Assembly (NCBI GenBank): GCA_023386675.1
Contig: JAEWJG010000187.1
Location: 1 to 5,601 of the forward strand
Direction of reading: 5' to 3'
From: Actinomycetes bacterium
GTDB taxonomy: Bacteria; Actinomycetota; Actinomycetes; Actinomycetales; Microbacteriaceae
DNA length: 5,601 bases
Shown here: positions 1 to 5,244 of the stretch, in pieces
How positions within the stretch are numbered: position 1 is the first letter of the stretch
Layout of the letters: the number at the start of each line of letters is the position of its first letter
Program-made: the position numbers and the translations under genes
The notes under the pieces: model-generated
Database searches by the model: none
What the model was told of the DNA's origin: nothing
What the model saw: only the letters and a program-made list of their open reading frames with translations

Positions 1-149
1 CCGGTGAACACCGCCAGCCACGCGGCTGCGGGGAGGGCGCGCGTCCCGAGCAGCATGTCGGCGTCGGCGCCGAGCGCGAGGACCGGCACGGCGACCCCCG
101 TGGGAAGGCGCCGCGCGCGCAGCGTGGATGCGGGGGCGCCGATGATCAT
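1..149 (-). CDS. 5' end of unrecognised leftward gene (partial)
   Basis: A leftward reading frame opens with ATG at 149-147 and stays open to the window edge, giving the first 49 residues of a protein (MIIGAPASTLRARRLPTGVA...). After a short Arg-rich stretch (residues 10-14) come two moderately hydrophobic segments, around residues 19-34 and 39-48, so a membrane protein is possible. An in-frame TAG lies upstream and no other start codon falls between it and this ATG. A GGAG is only one base from the ATG, so the ribosome binding site is poor. The frame has G or C at nearly all third positions, but the opposite-strand frame over the same bases shares those positions, so this does not separate them. 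I prefer this strand because the other reading is an Ala/Ser/Arg/Pro-rich shadow-type peptide. I do not recognise a family. Confidence 0.42.
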   Translation of the reverse strand, partial: MIIGAPASTLRARRLPTGVAVPVLALGADADMLLGTRALPAAAWLAVFT

Positions 150-185
150 GCTCCGACGGTACGTAACACAGCGGCCCGGCCACTA

Positions 186-227
186 GGCGGTGCGCGCACG
201 GCGGCTGCCGGATCGTGCGCGATCGCC
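186..227. repeat. Imperfect inverted repeat in divergent gap
   Basis: GGCG at 186-189 and CGCGCACG at 193-200 pair with CGTGCGCG at 214-221 and CGCC at 224-227. This gives 12 paired bases interrupted by a small asymmetric internal loop. A further 3-bp mini-stem (202-204 with 208-210) lies in the apical loop. It sits between the divergent starts of the partial gene and the hydrolase, ending 22 bases before the hydrolase ATG. No T-run follows, so it is not a standard terminator. It could be an operator or a 5'-leader structure, or chance in very GC-rich DNA. Confidence 0.45.
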
Positions 228-249
228 GCGCGCCTGGCACGCTGGGGGG

Positions 250-1245
250 ATGACGACGACGCACGGATGGCGCCCTGACGTCCTCGGGGAGCCGTTCGAG
301 CAGCTCACCCTCCCGCTCGGGCACGACGCCGAAGGGGAGGTCGTCGCCACACTGGTGCGCTACTCGCCCCCGCCGCACCTCCACCTCCGCCGGGGGCCGG
401 CCGCCGACGCCGACGTCCTGTACGTGCACGGCTGGTCGGACTACTTCTTCCAGACCGAGCTCGCCCGGTTCTGGCACGACCAGGGTGCGCGATTCCACGC
501 GCTGGACCTGCGCAAGTACGGGCGCAGCCTCCGTGAGGGGCAGACCCCGGGCTTCGTCGACGACCTCGCCGTGTACGACGAGGACATCGCCTCGGCGCTC
601 GACGCGATGGGCCACGGCGAGGACGCACGCACACACCGCCGCCTCATCCTGCTCGGCCACTCCACCGGCGGGCTGACGCTGAGCCTGTGGGCCGACCGGC
701 ACCCCGGACGAGTGGATGCGCTCATCCTGAACAGCCCGTGGCTGGAGTTCCAGGCGCACTCGGCGGGCCGAGCGGCACTGGCCCCACTCGTCGACCTTCG
801 CGCCCGCATCGACCCGATGGCGCCCATGCCGAACGTCGACCTCGGCTTCTACACGCGTACCGTTTCACGCACGCTCGACGGCGAGTGGGACTACGACCTG
901 GCCTGGCGCCCGGTTCGCGGCTTCCGCGTCCACCCCGCCTGGCTGACCGCCGTGCTCGCCGGGCACGCCCGCGTCGCCGCCGGCCTGCACATCGACGCCC
1001 CCGTGCTCACGCTGCTCTCGGCGCGGTCGACGCTGCTGCCGTACTGGACGCCCGACATGCTGAAGTCGGACGTCGTGCTGGTCGTGCACGACATCGCGGA
1101 CCGCGCGCTCGGTCTCGCGCCGACGGTGACCGTGTCGTGGGTCGAGGACGCGCTGCACGACGTGTTCCTGTCGGCGCCGCCGGTCCGCCGCTCGGCGTAC
1201 GCGGCGGTGGAGCGGTGGATGCGCGGCTACCTCAGCGGAAGTTGA
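250..1245 (+). CDS. Alpha/beta hydrolase (serine aminopeptidase S33 / monoacylglycerol lipase-like)
   Basis: Predicted cytoplasmic alpha/beta-fold hydrolase of 331 residues; the substrate is unknown, probably an ester or acyl lipid by analogy with the family. The fold is visible in order: strand DVLYVHGWSDY (55-65) with the HGW oxyanion region at 60-62, then FHALDLRKYGRS (82-93), and the nucleophile elbow GHSTGG (136-141) with Ser138. A mixed cap segment follows, and His303 in EDALHDVF is the likely catalytic histidine. The acid is less clear; Asp274 and Asp281 are both candidates. No signal peptide or membrane segment is seen. The frame is open back to a GTG at 190, but the ATG at 250 is preferred because the upstream 20 residues are Arg-rich and unlike the family, and family-like sequence starts just after this ATG. 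The G-run before it is too close to be a good ribosome binding site. The gene ends inside convergent yajQ. Confidence 0.88.
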   Translation: MTTTHGWRPDVLGEPFEQLTLPLGHDAEGEVVATLVRYSPPPHLHLRRGPAADADVLYVHGWSDYFFQTELARFWHDQGARFHALDLRKYGRSLREGQTPGFVDDLAVYDEDIASALDAMGHGEDARTHRRLILLGHSTGGLTLSLWADRHPGRVDALILNSPWLEFQAHSAGRAALAPLVDLRARIDPMAPMPNVDLGFYTRTVSRTLDGEWDYDLAWRPVRGFRVHPAWLTAVLAGHARVAAGLHIDAPVLTLLSARSTLLPYWTPDMLKSDVVLVVHDIADRALGLAPTVTVSWVEDALHDVFLSAPPVRRSAYAAVERWMRGYLSGS

Positions 1246-1720
1246 CGAACTGCACGGCGACATCCAGGTCGGCGCTCTTGAGGAGCGCCATGGTCGCCTG
1301 CAGGTCGTCGCGGCTCTTCGAGCTGACGCGCAGCTCGTCGCCCTGGATCTGCGACTTGACGCTCTTGGGCGCCTCGTCGCGGATGATCTTGTTGATCTTC
1401 TTTGCCGCGTCCTGCTCGATGCCGTTCTTGAGCCCGACCTCGATGCGGAACTCCTTGCCCGACGGGTAGGGCGCACCGGTGTCGAGCGACTTGAGGGTGA
1501 TGCCGCGCTTGATGAACTTGGACTCCAGCACCTCGAGCACCGCCTTGACGCGCTCCTCGGTGTTGGCCTTCAGGAGCACCTTCTCGCCGCTCCACTCGAC
1601 GGACGCCCCGACGTTCTTGAAGTCGTAGCGCTGCTCCACCTCCTTGCGGGCCTGGTTGACGGCGTTGTCCGCCTCCATCTTGTCGACCTTGCTGACGATG
1701 TCGAACGAGGAGTCTGCCAT
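1232..1720 (-). CDS. yajQ: YajQ-family nucleotide-binding protein (UPF0234)
   Basis: A 162-residue protein, the usual length of the YajQ/UPF0234 family. Hallmarks are the N-terminal SSFDIVSKVDKMEADNAVNQ region (residues 4-23), RYDFKN (31-36), the central KRGITLKSLDTGAPYPSG stretch (71-88) and the C-terminal VQFVNFR (156-162). Family structures have two ferredoxin-like domains. Some Gram-negative members bind cyclic di-GMP and act as co-regulators, and E. coli-type YajQ binds nucleotides or RNA; the role in actinobacteria is not settled. The start at ATG 1720-1718 is fixed by the conserved MADSSFDIV opening and a purine-rich GGGGAAGAG just upstream. The frame stays open further upstream into the regulator gene, but that extension is an antisense-like artefact. 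It lies 68 bases downstream of the ROK gene on the same strand and overlaps the hydrolase tail by 14 bases. Confidence 0.97.
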   Translation of the reverse strand: MADSSFDIVSKVDKMEADNAVNQARKEVEQRYDFKNVGASVEWSGEKVLLKANTEERVKAVLEVLESKFIKRGITLKSLDTGAPYPSGKEFRIEVGLKNGIEQDAAKKINKIIRDEAPKSVKSQIQGDELRVSSKSRDDLQATMALLKSADLDVAVQFVNFR

Positions 1721-1755
1721 CTTCTCTTCCCCAATCGGTGGCTTGCTGTAACGGA

Positions 1756-1769
1756 GCCCGCGCACGGGC
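1756..1769 (-). other. Short hairpin in ROK-yajQ gap
   Basis: A perfect 5-bp stem (1756-1760 with 1765-1769) encloses a four-base loop. Read on the transcribed minus strand the RNA is GCCCG-UGCG-CGGGC, whose loop fits the UNCG tetraloop pattern, although the closing pair is G-C rather than the favoured C-G. No U-run follows in the leftward direction, so it is a weak terminator candidate at best. If the -10-like element at 1776-1781 is used, this hairpin would form the extreme 5' end of the yajQ mRNA. Confidence 0.4.
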
Positions 1770-1775
1770 AGTTCG

Positions 1776-1781
1776 AGTCTA
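1776..1781 (-). promoter_or_regulatory. Possible yajQ -10 element
   Basis: On the minus strand TAGACT matches the TANNNT form common in actinobacterial -10 boxes. It lies just after the ROK stop codon and about 55 bases before the yajQ ATG. The best -35 at 17-bp spacing is GTCACA inside the end of the ROK gene, a 4 of 6 match to TTGACA. This would let yajQ be transcribed separately from the regulator. The motif is short and could be chance. Confidence 0.25.
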
Positions 1782-1788
1782 AGCGCCG

Positions 1789-2997
1789 TCAGTCGACGTG
1801 TGACCCGGCGGCCGCCGCGATCGTCTCGCGCAGGGAGGCCACCGCGGCGCCGCGCGCCCAGTCGGTGAAGGTGTGGCGGCGGACGACCAGGCGGCAGTTG
1901 GCCGCGGCGCCGAACGCGTGGGCGAGGAATTCTTCGCGGAAGCGGCGCTCGTAGAGGTCGTAGTCCATCACGCCCTCGCCGGCGATCACGACGACCTCCG
2001 GGCCGAAGAGGTTCACGGTGGCGGCGAGGGCGGCGCCGATGGCGGTGCCCGCCCGCTCGAACGCGTCGACCGCGCTGGCGTCGCCCTCGTGTGCGAGGCG
2101 GATCGCGTCGGCCAGGGTGAGGTCCGGGTCCGATCGGCCGGCGCGGACCGCCTCCAGGATGGCGTGCGACGACGCCACAGCCTCGACGCACCCGCGCCGG
2201 CCGCACACGCAGATCGCATCGTATGACGCGAGCGGCAGATGTCCGATCTCGCCGGCCACTCCGTGGGAGCCGACCACCACGTCGCCGTTCACGTAGATGC
2301 CGCAGCCGATGCCGGCGCCGATCGTGACGATCGCGAACGAGGTCGCGTCCTTGCCGACGCCGAACCAGTGCTCCGCCTTCGCGAGCGCGCGCACGTCGTT
2401 CTCCACCGTGACCGGGAGCCCGATCCGCGCCTCCAGCTCGCCGCCGAGCGCCACCTGCGTCCAGTCGAGCAGGGGCGAGTGCCGCACCGTCCCCGTGCTC
2501 GAGTCGATGTCGCCGGACACCGAGACCCCGACGCCGGTGAGGTGGGCGGCATCCTCGCCGAGCTGTTCGATGAGGGACTCGACGGACGCGACGATCGCGG
2601 CGACCGTGGTCTCCGGGTCGTGGCTCCGGAGCCTGCGCCGGGTGGAGCCGAGCACCTCGTTGCCGAGGTTGACGGTGACGGCGAAGATCTCGCCTTCGTT
2701 CACCTTCACGCCGACCGCGATCATCGAGCGGGGGACGACGCTCAGCGGGCGGACCGGGCGGCCGGGGAACGAGTGCTCGGCGTGCTCGCCCACCGCGACG
2801 TAGCCGCTCTCGATGAGCGGGCTGACCGTCTTCGTCACCTTGGCCTGGGAGAGCCCGGTCAGGCGGCCGATGTCGAGTCTGCTGACCGGTCCGTGCGTGA
2901 TGATCCGGGTGAAGATCTCCGCCGACTTCGCCGTGCCCAGCGACGGCCGGCGCGCTGCGGACGCGCGCGGCTCTGCCTTGACGGTGTTGTCTCCCAC
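1789..2997 (-). CDS. ROK-family transcriptional regulator
   Basis: A 402-residue ROK (repressor, ORF, kinase) protein. A winged-helix DNA-binding domain lies at about residues 24-70, with recognition-helix region LTGLSQAKVTKTVSPL (46-61). The ROK sugar-binding domain follows from about 92. The C-terminal ROK signature is clear: GVAGEIGHLPL (246-256) with the ExGH motif, and the zinc ligands His253, Cys263, Cys265 and Cys270 in CVCGRRGC. Asp201 in END aligns with the kinase catalytic base. The N-terminal phosphate loop DxGxT of ROK kinases is absent (AVGVKVNEGEI), so I call it a regulator rather than a kinase. The start is GTG at 2997-2995, the only start between an in-frame upstream TAA and the HTH; GAGG is just one base away, so initiation is unusual or leaderless. 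It is divergent from the sugar transporter operon, its likely target. The inducer is unknown. Confidence 0.95.
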   Translation of the reverse strand: MGDNTVKAEPRASAARRPSLGTAKSAEIFTRIITHGPVSRLDIGRLTGLSQAKVTKTVSPLIESGYVAVGEHAEHSFPGRPVRPLSVVPRSMIAVGVKVNEGEIFAVTVNLGNEVLGSTRRRLRSHDPETTVAAIVASVESLIEQLGEDAAHLTGVGVSVSGDIDSSTGTVRHSPLLDWTQVALGGELEARIGLPVTVENDVRALAKAEHWFGVGKDATSFAIVTIGAGIGCGIYVNGDVVVGSHGVAGEIGHLPLASYDAICVCGRRGCVEAVASSHAILEAVRAGRSDPDLTLADAIRLAHEGDASAVDAFERAGTAIGAALAATVNLFGPEVVVIAGEGVMDYDLYERRFREEFLAHAFGAAANCRLVVRRHTFTDWARGAAVASLRETIAAAAGSHVD

Positions 2998-3019
2998 ACC
3001 TCGAGGTTAGTGCACGCCG

Positions 3020-3050
3020 TGTCCTAATTGCGATGCGATGTCCTCATTGC
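3020..3050 (+). repeat. Tandem TGTCCTMATTGC elements
   Basis: TGTCCTAATTGC at 3020-3031 and TGTCCTCATTGC at 3039-3050 are direct copies differing at one base of 12 and starting 19 bp apart. They lie 23-34 bases upstream of the ROK start codon and 27 bases upstream of the TTGACA on the other strand. Read leftward, the first copy contains TAGGAC, a -10-like hexamer for the ROK gene. They are candidate operator sites for the ROK protein or another regulator. Confidence 0.5.
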
Positions 3051-3076
3051 CCGAATTGCGCCGCCGGAACAAATTA

Positions 3077-3082
3077 TTGACA
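3077..3082 (+). promoter_or_regulatory. Consensus -35 hexamer TTGACA for transporter operon
   Basis: TTGACA matches the sigma-70-type -35 consensus exactly and lies in the AT-rich part of the divergent region, facing the permease operon. No good -10 follows at 16-18 bp; the 17-bp hexamer is TTTGCT (3100-3105), and a better-looking TGTAAC (3105-3110) is 22 bp away. The promoter may be weak and activator-dependent, or the hexamer may be incidental. Confidence 0.4.
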
Positions 3083-3111
3083 ACGGCAAAAAAATACGTT
3101 TTGCTGTAACT

Positions 3112-3122
3112 CGATTCGGACA
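3112..3122 (-). repeat. Third TGTCC element, inverted
   Basis: On the minus strand TGTCCGAATCG resembles the two upstream elements, fitting TGTCC-N-(A/C)AT-(T/C)-G at all defined positions. It is in opposite orientation and lies downstream of the -35 hexamer, so the putative promoter is bracketed by sites. This would suit looping or roadblock repression, if the sites are real. Confidence 0.35.
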
Positions 3123-3139
3123 AGCCGGATGGATCTATT

Positions 3140-3160
3140 GGAGTCTTCGATGACGAAGGT
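3140..3160 (+). promoter_or_regulatory. Hairpin with leader start codon in its loop
   Basis: CTTCG (3145-3149) pairs with CGAAG (3154-3158) around the loop ATGA, and two G-U pairs can extend the base (3144-3159, 3143-3160). The ATG at 3150-3152 lies wholly in the loop, and the GGAG ribosome binding site at 3140-3143 sits at the foot of the stem. The same bases form a perfect 5-4-5 DNA palindrome, so an operator is an alternative reading. Confidence 0.4.
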
Positions 3161-3191
3161 GAGCAGTACCCCAGAGAGGTGGCTCGCGTGA
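3150..3191 (+). CDS. 13-residue leader ORF overlapping permease start
   Basis: ATG at 3150 opens a reading frame for MTKVSSTPERWLA and stops at TGA 3189-3191. It has GGAG at 3140-3143 with six bases to the ATG, an ideal arrangement. The stop overlaps the permease GTG start as GTGA, and the permease ribosome binding site lies inside the last codons, so the two would be translationally coupled. Several codons (AGT, CCA, AGG) are uncommon for this GC-rich genome. It matches no attenuator family I know. It may be a real uORF that sets permease translation, or a coincidence; frame and spacing are seen, the role is inference. Confidence 0.4.
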   Translation: MTKVSSTPERWLA

Positions 3192-4207
3192 CGAGCGCCC
3201 CGCCCGCGACCAGCGCACCCCAGGCGCCGACGACAGTGGGACGACCTCGGTCGACCCGAGCGGCGACCACCCCGACCACCCTACGGCGCAAGAAAAGCCT
3301 CGGCCAACGCTGGCGGATCGCCTGGAAGCGGCACTGGCAGCTCTACCTGCTCACGATCCTGCCGCTCGCGTACTTCGTCATCTTCAAGTACGTCCCGATC
3401 TCGAACGCGATCATCGCCTTCAAGGACTACAGCCCCGTCCTCGGGGTGTGGGGGAGTCCGTGGGTCGGCTGGACCAACTTCCAGCTCTTCCTCCAGAACC
3501 CGCAGTTCCCCACCCTGCTCTCGAACACCCTCATCCTCTCCGGCTACGCGGTGCTGGCGAGCTTCCCCATCCCGCTCATCCTGGCGCTCGCGCTCAACGA
3601 GGTGCGCCACCGCTGGTTCCAGAAGACGGTGCAGCTGGTCACCTACGCGCCGTACTTCATCTCGACGGTCGTCGTGGTGTCGATGCTGATCCTGATCATG
3701 GCGCCGCGGCTCGGCATCCTGAGCCAGGTCTTCGGATTCTTCGGCGTCCCCTCGCCCGACTTCCTCGGCGATCCGGACTACTTCCGGCACGTGTACGTGT
3801 GGTCGGACGTCTGGCAGACCGCCGGCTACTCCGCGGTCATCTACATGGCCGCGCTGTCCGGGATCGACCCGTCGCTGTACGAAGCGGCGAAGGTGGACGG
3901 TGCCTCCCGTCTCCGCAAGATCTGGCACGTCGACATCCCGGGCATCATGCCGACGGCGATGATCGTGCTCATCCTGAGCGTCGGCAACATCATGGCGATC
4001 GGATTCGAGAAGGCCTTCCTGCTCCAGAACCCGCTGAACCTCGGTCAGTCCGAGATCATCGCGACCTACGTCTACAAGCTGGGCATCCTCAACGCCGACT
4101 TCGGGACGGCGACCGCCGTCGGCCTCTTCAACTCAGTGATCAACCTCGTGCTGCTCCTCGTCGTCAACGGGGTCGCACGCCGCGTGAGTGGGAGTGGACT
4201 GTGGTGA
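3188..4207 (+). CDS. Carbohydrate ABC transporter permease, LplB/YteP type (CUT1)
   Basis: A 339-residue inner-membrane subunit of an ABC importer for sugars or oligosaccharides. A 48-residue Pro/Thr/Ala and basic N-terminal tail leads to the first membrane segment (about 51-68). The family-typical FKYVPISNAIIAFKDYSP (66-83) and GSPWVGWTNF (89-98) follow, with further membrane segments near 113-136, 157-172, 210-224, 255-274 and 309-328. The EAA loop that contacts the ATPase is YEAAKVDGASRLRKIWHVDI (231-250). GTG 3188 is preferred over in-frame GTG 3179 because GAGAGG at 3174-3179 is eight bases away and the start overlaps the leader ORF stop. The stop overlaps the next permease as GTGA. The LplB/YteP relatives import complex plant or host polysaccharide fragments; the substrate here is not readable. 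Confidence 0.95.
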   Translation: MTSAPPATSAPQAPTTVGRPRSTRAATTPTTLRRKKSLGQRWRIAWKRHWQLYLLTILPLAYFVIFKYVPISNAIIAFKDYSPVLGVWGSPWVGWTNFQLFLQNPQFPTLLSNTLILSGYAVLASFPIPLILALALNEVRHRWFQKTVQLVTYAPYFISTVVVVSMLILIMAPRLGILSQVFGFFGVPSPDFLGDPDYFRHVYVWSDVWQTAGYSAVIYMAALSGIDPSLYEAAKVDGASRLRKIWHVDIPGIMPTAMIVLILSVGNIMAIGFEKAFLLQNPLNLGQSEIIATYVYKLGILNADFGTATAVGLFNSVINLVLLLVVNGVARRVSGSGLW

Positions 4208-5163
4208 CCATCGACCGTCTGGCGGACCGCGTGAAAGTGCGCGGAAGGACGAACCAGAAGGCGCGCTCGCCGAAGCCGCGCCGCATCCGGGAGTCGCCCA
4301 CCGACCGCGCGCTGCTGGTCGTGATCTACCTCGGCCTCATCCTCGCGGTGCTCGTCGTCGTCCTGCCGCTGCTGTACATCCTGGCCAGCTCCTTCTCGTC
4401 GCCGCATGCGGTCACGGCGGGACAGGTGTTCCTCTGGCCGGTCGACTTCACGCTGAAGGGCTACCAGACCGTCCTCTCGGACCCCCAGGTGCTGCTCGGC
4501 TACGCGAACTCGCTGTTCTACATGGTCGCCGGAACCTTCATCAGCACCACGCTGACGGTCTGCATCGCGTGGCCGCTCTCGCGCCGCACCTTCATGGGCC
4601 GCAACGTGATCATGTCGCTGCTGCTGTTCACGATGCTGTTCAGCGGCGGCCTGATCCCGACGTACATGGTCGTCCAGAACCTCGGGATGCTCGACACCCG
4701 CTGGGCGCTCCTCCTGCCGCAGGCGGTCGCGGTCTGGCAGGTCATCATCGCGCGGACGTTCTTCCGCTCCGCCATTCCCGACGAGCTGGTCGAGGCGGCC
4801 GAGCTCGACGGCGCGAGCGATTGGCGCTTCCTCTGGACGATGGTGCTCCCGCTGTCGAAGCCGCTGATCGCCGTGATCGCACTGATGTACGCGATCGGCC
4901 AGTGGAACGGGTACTTCGACGCCCTGCTCTACCTGAAGAGCTCCGACCTGTTCCCGCTCCAGCTGGTGCTCCGCAACATCCTGGTGCTCAACGCCACGAA
5001 CGGCGGGACGAACGACCTGGCCGCCCAGGCGTCGAACCAGGAGCTGGTGAACCTGCTCAAGTACTCGCTGATCGTCATCACCAGCGTCCCGGTGCTGATC
5101 ATCTACCCGTTCGTCGCGCGCTACTTCAACAAAGGGGTGCTCATCGGGTCGGTCAAGGGCTGA
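4204..5163 (+). CDS. Carbohydrate ABC transporter permease, LplC/YtcP type (CUT1)
   Basis: A 319-residue partner permease, forming a heterodimer with the upstream subunit in the membrane. A basic N-terminal tail (1-35) precedes six likely membrane segments near 36-62, 103-125, 134-157, 167-185, 217-237 and 285-304. The EAA motif is VEAAELDGASDWRFLWTMVL (196-215) followed by PLSKP. The FNKGVLIGSVKG C-terminus (308-319) is a hallmark of LplC/YtcP-type permeases. GTG 4204 overlaps the preceding TGA by four bases, with GGGAG at 4190-4194; GTG 4201, one codon earlier, is an almost equal alternative. The tight overlap implies co-translation with the first permease at equal stoichiometry. The stop codon lies in the loop of a strong hairpin that separates this gene from the binding-protein gene. 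Confidence 0.95.
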   Translation: MTIDRLADRVKVRGRTNQKARSPKPRRIRESPTDRALLVVIYLGLILAVLVVVLPLLYILASSFSSPHAVTAGQVFLWPVDFTLKGYQTVLSDPQVLLGYANSLFYMVAGTFISTTLTVCIAWPLSRRTFMGRNVIMSLLLFTMLFSGGLIPTYMVVQNLGMLDTRWALLLPQAVAVWQVIIARTFFRSAIPDELVEAAELDGASDWRFLWTMVLPLSKPLIAVIALMYAIGQWNGYFDALLYLKSSDLFPLQLVLRNILVLNATNGGTNDLAAQASNQELVNLLKYSLIVITSVPVLIIYPFVARYFNKGVLIGSVKG

Positions 5164-5175
5164 GCCCGGCCGACC
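5147..5175 (+). promoter_or_regulatory. Strong intercistronic hairpin around permease stop codon
   Basis: GGTCGGTC (5147-5154) pairs with GGCCGACC (5168-5175) with one G-U pair. After a two-base AA bulge, GGGC (5157-5160) pairs with GCCC (5164-5167), leaving the UGA stop as the three-base loop. That is 12 base pairs, 11 of them Watson-Crick. The left arm is coding and the right arm is not. No U-run follows, so it is more likely an mRNA stability or processing element, or a partial terminator, than a full terminator. Confidence 0.6.
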
Positions 5176-5228
5176 GCACGCCCTTCCCCGAACCCACCAC
5201 TGCACACCCGTCACGCAATCCAAGTTCC

Positions 5229-5236
5229 AAAGGAGG
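5229..5236 (+). promoter_or_regulatory. Perfect Shine-Dalgarno for binding-protein gene
   Basis: AAAGGAGG is fully complementary to the usual 16S rRNA 3' end and has eight bases before the ATG at 5245. It is by far the strongest ribosome binding site in the window, fitting the need for more binding protein than permease. Confidence 0.85.
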
Positions 5237-5244
5237 AACGCACC

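Larger units (their letters stand above)
2998..3187. promoter_or_regulatory. Divergent regulatory region, ROK gene / transporter operon
   Basis: This 190-base gap separates the ROK start (leftward) from the permease start (rightward) and is much richer in A+T than the rest of the window, especially at 3020-3120. It holds an A7 tract at 3088-3094, a consensus -35 hexamer, three related TGTCC elements, a start-codon hairpin and a 13-codon leader ORF, each listed separately. This layout is typical of a repressor gene facing the operon it controls. Confidence 0.85.

Noticed and set aside
4..186. Rightward 60-residue frame from a GTG at 4
   Set aside because: Composition is Ala/Ser/Arg/Pro-rich and shadow-like, with no recognisable motif. 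The opposite-strand partial gene gives a more protein-like, hydrophobic sequence over the same bases.
190..249. Upstream GTG start for the hydrolase
   Set aside because: The added 20 residues are Arg-rich, unlike the family, and the GTG lies inside the inverted repeat; ATG at 250 fits the family N-terminus.
1237..1252. Small AGTT-GACG-AACT palindrome at the convergent junction
   Set aside because: Only four base pairs and no extension or T-run, so no support for a bidirectional terminator.
1721..2206. N-terminal extension of yajQ to 324 residues
   Set aside because: The extension runs through the gap and antisense-like frame of the ROK gene, is extremely Arg/Gly-rich, and precedes the canonical MADSSFDIV start.
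1789..2997. Sugar kinase of the ROK family
   Set aside because: A clear winged-helix domain is fused at the N-terminus and the ATP phosphate loop DxGxT is missing.
1873..3027. Long rightward frames opposite the ROK gene
   Set aside because: They are Asp/Arg/Ala/Gly-rich with no domain and are explained by G/C at third positions of the real leftward gene.
3448..4203. Extension of the second permease upstream through the first
   Set aside because: The frame is open but encodes Arg/Pro/His-rich sequence; the GTG at 4204 with GGGAG and GTGA overlap is the natural start.
5147..5175. Rho-independent terminator after the second permease
   Set aside because: The hairpin is strong, but the bases after it (GCACGCCC...) contain no T-run, and the binding-protein gene must be transcribed with the permeases.
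4072..5223. Leftward 383-residue frame opposite the second permease
   Set aside because: It is almost entirely Arg, Asp, Glu, His, Gln and Val, the typical mirror of hydrophobic membrane codons in GC-rich DNA, and has no motif.
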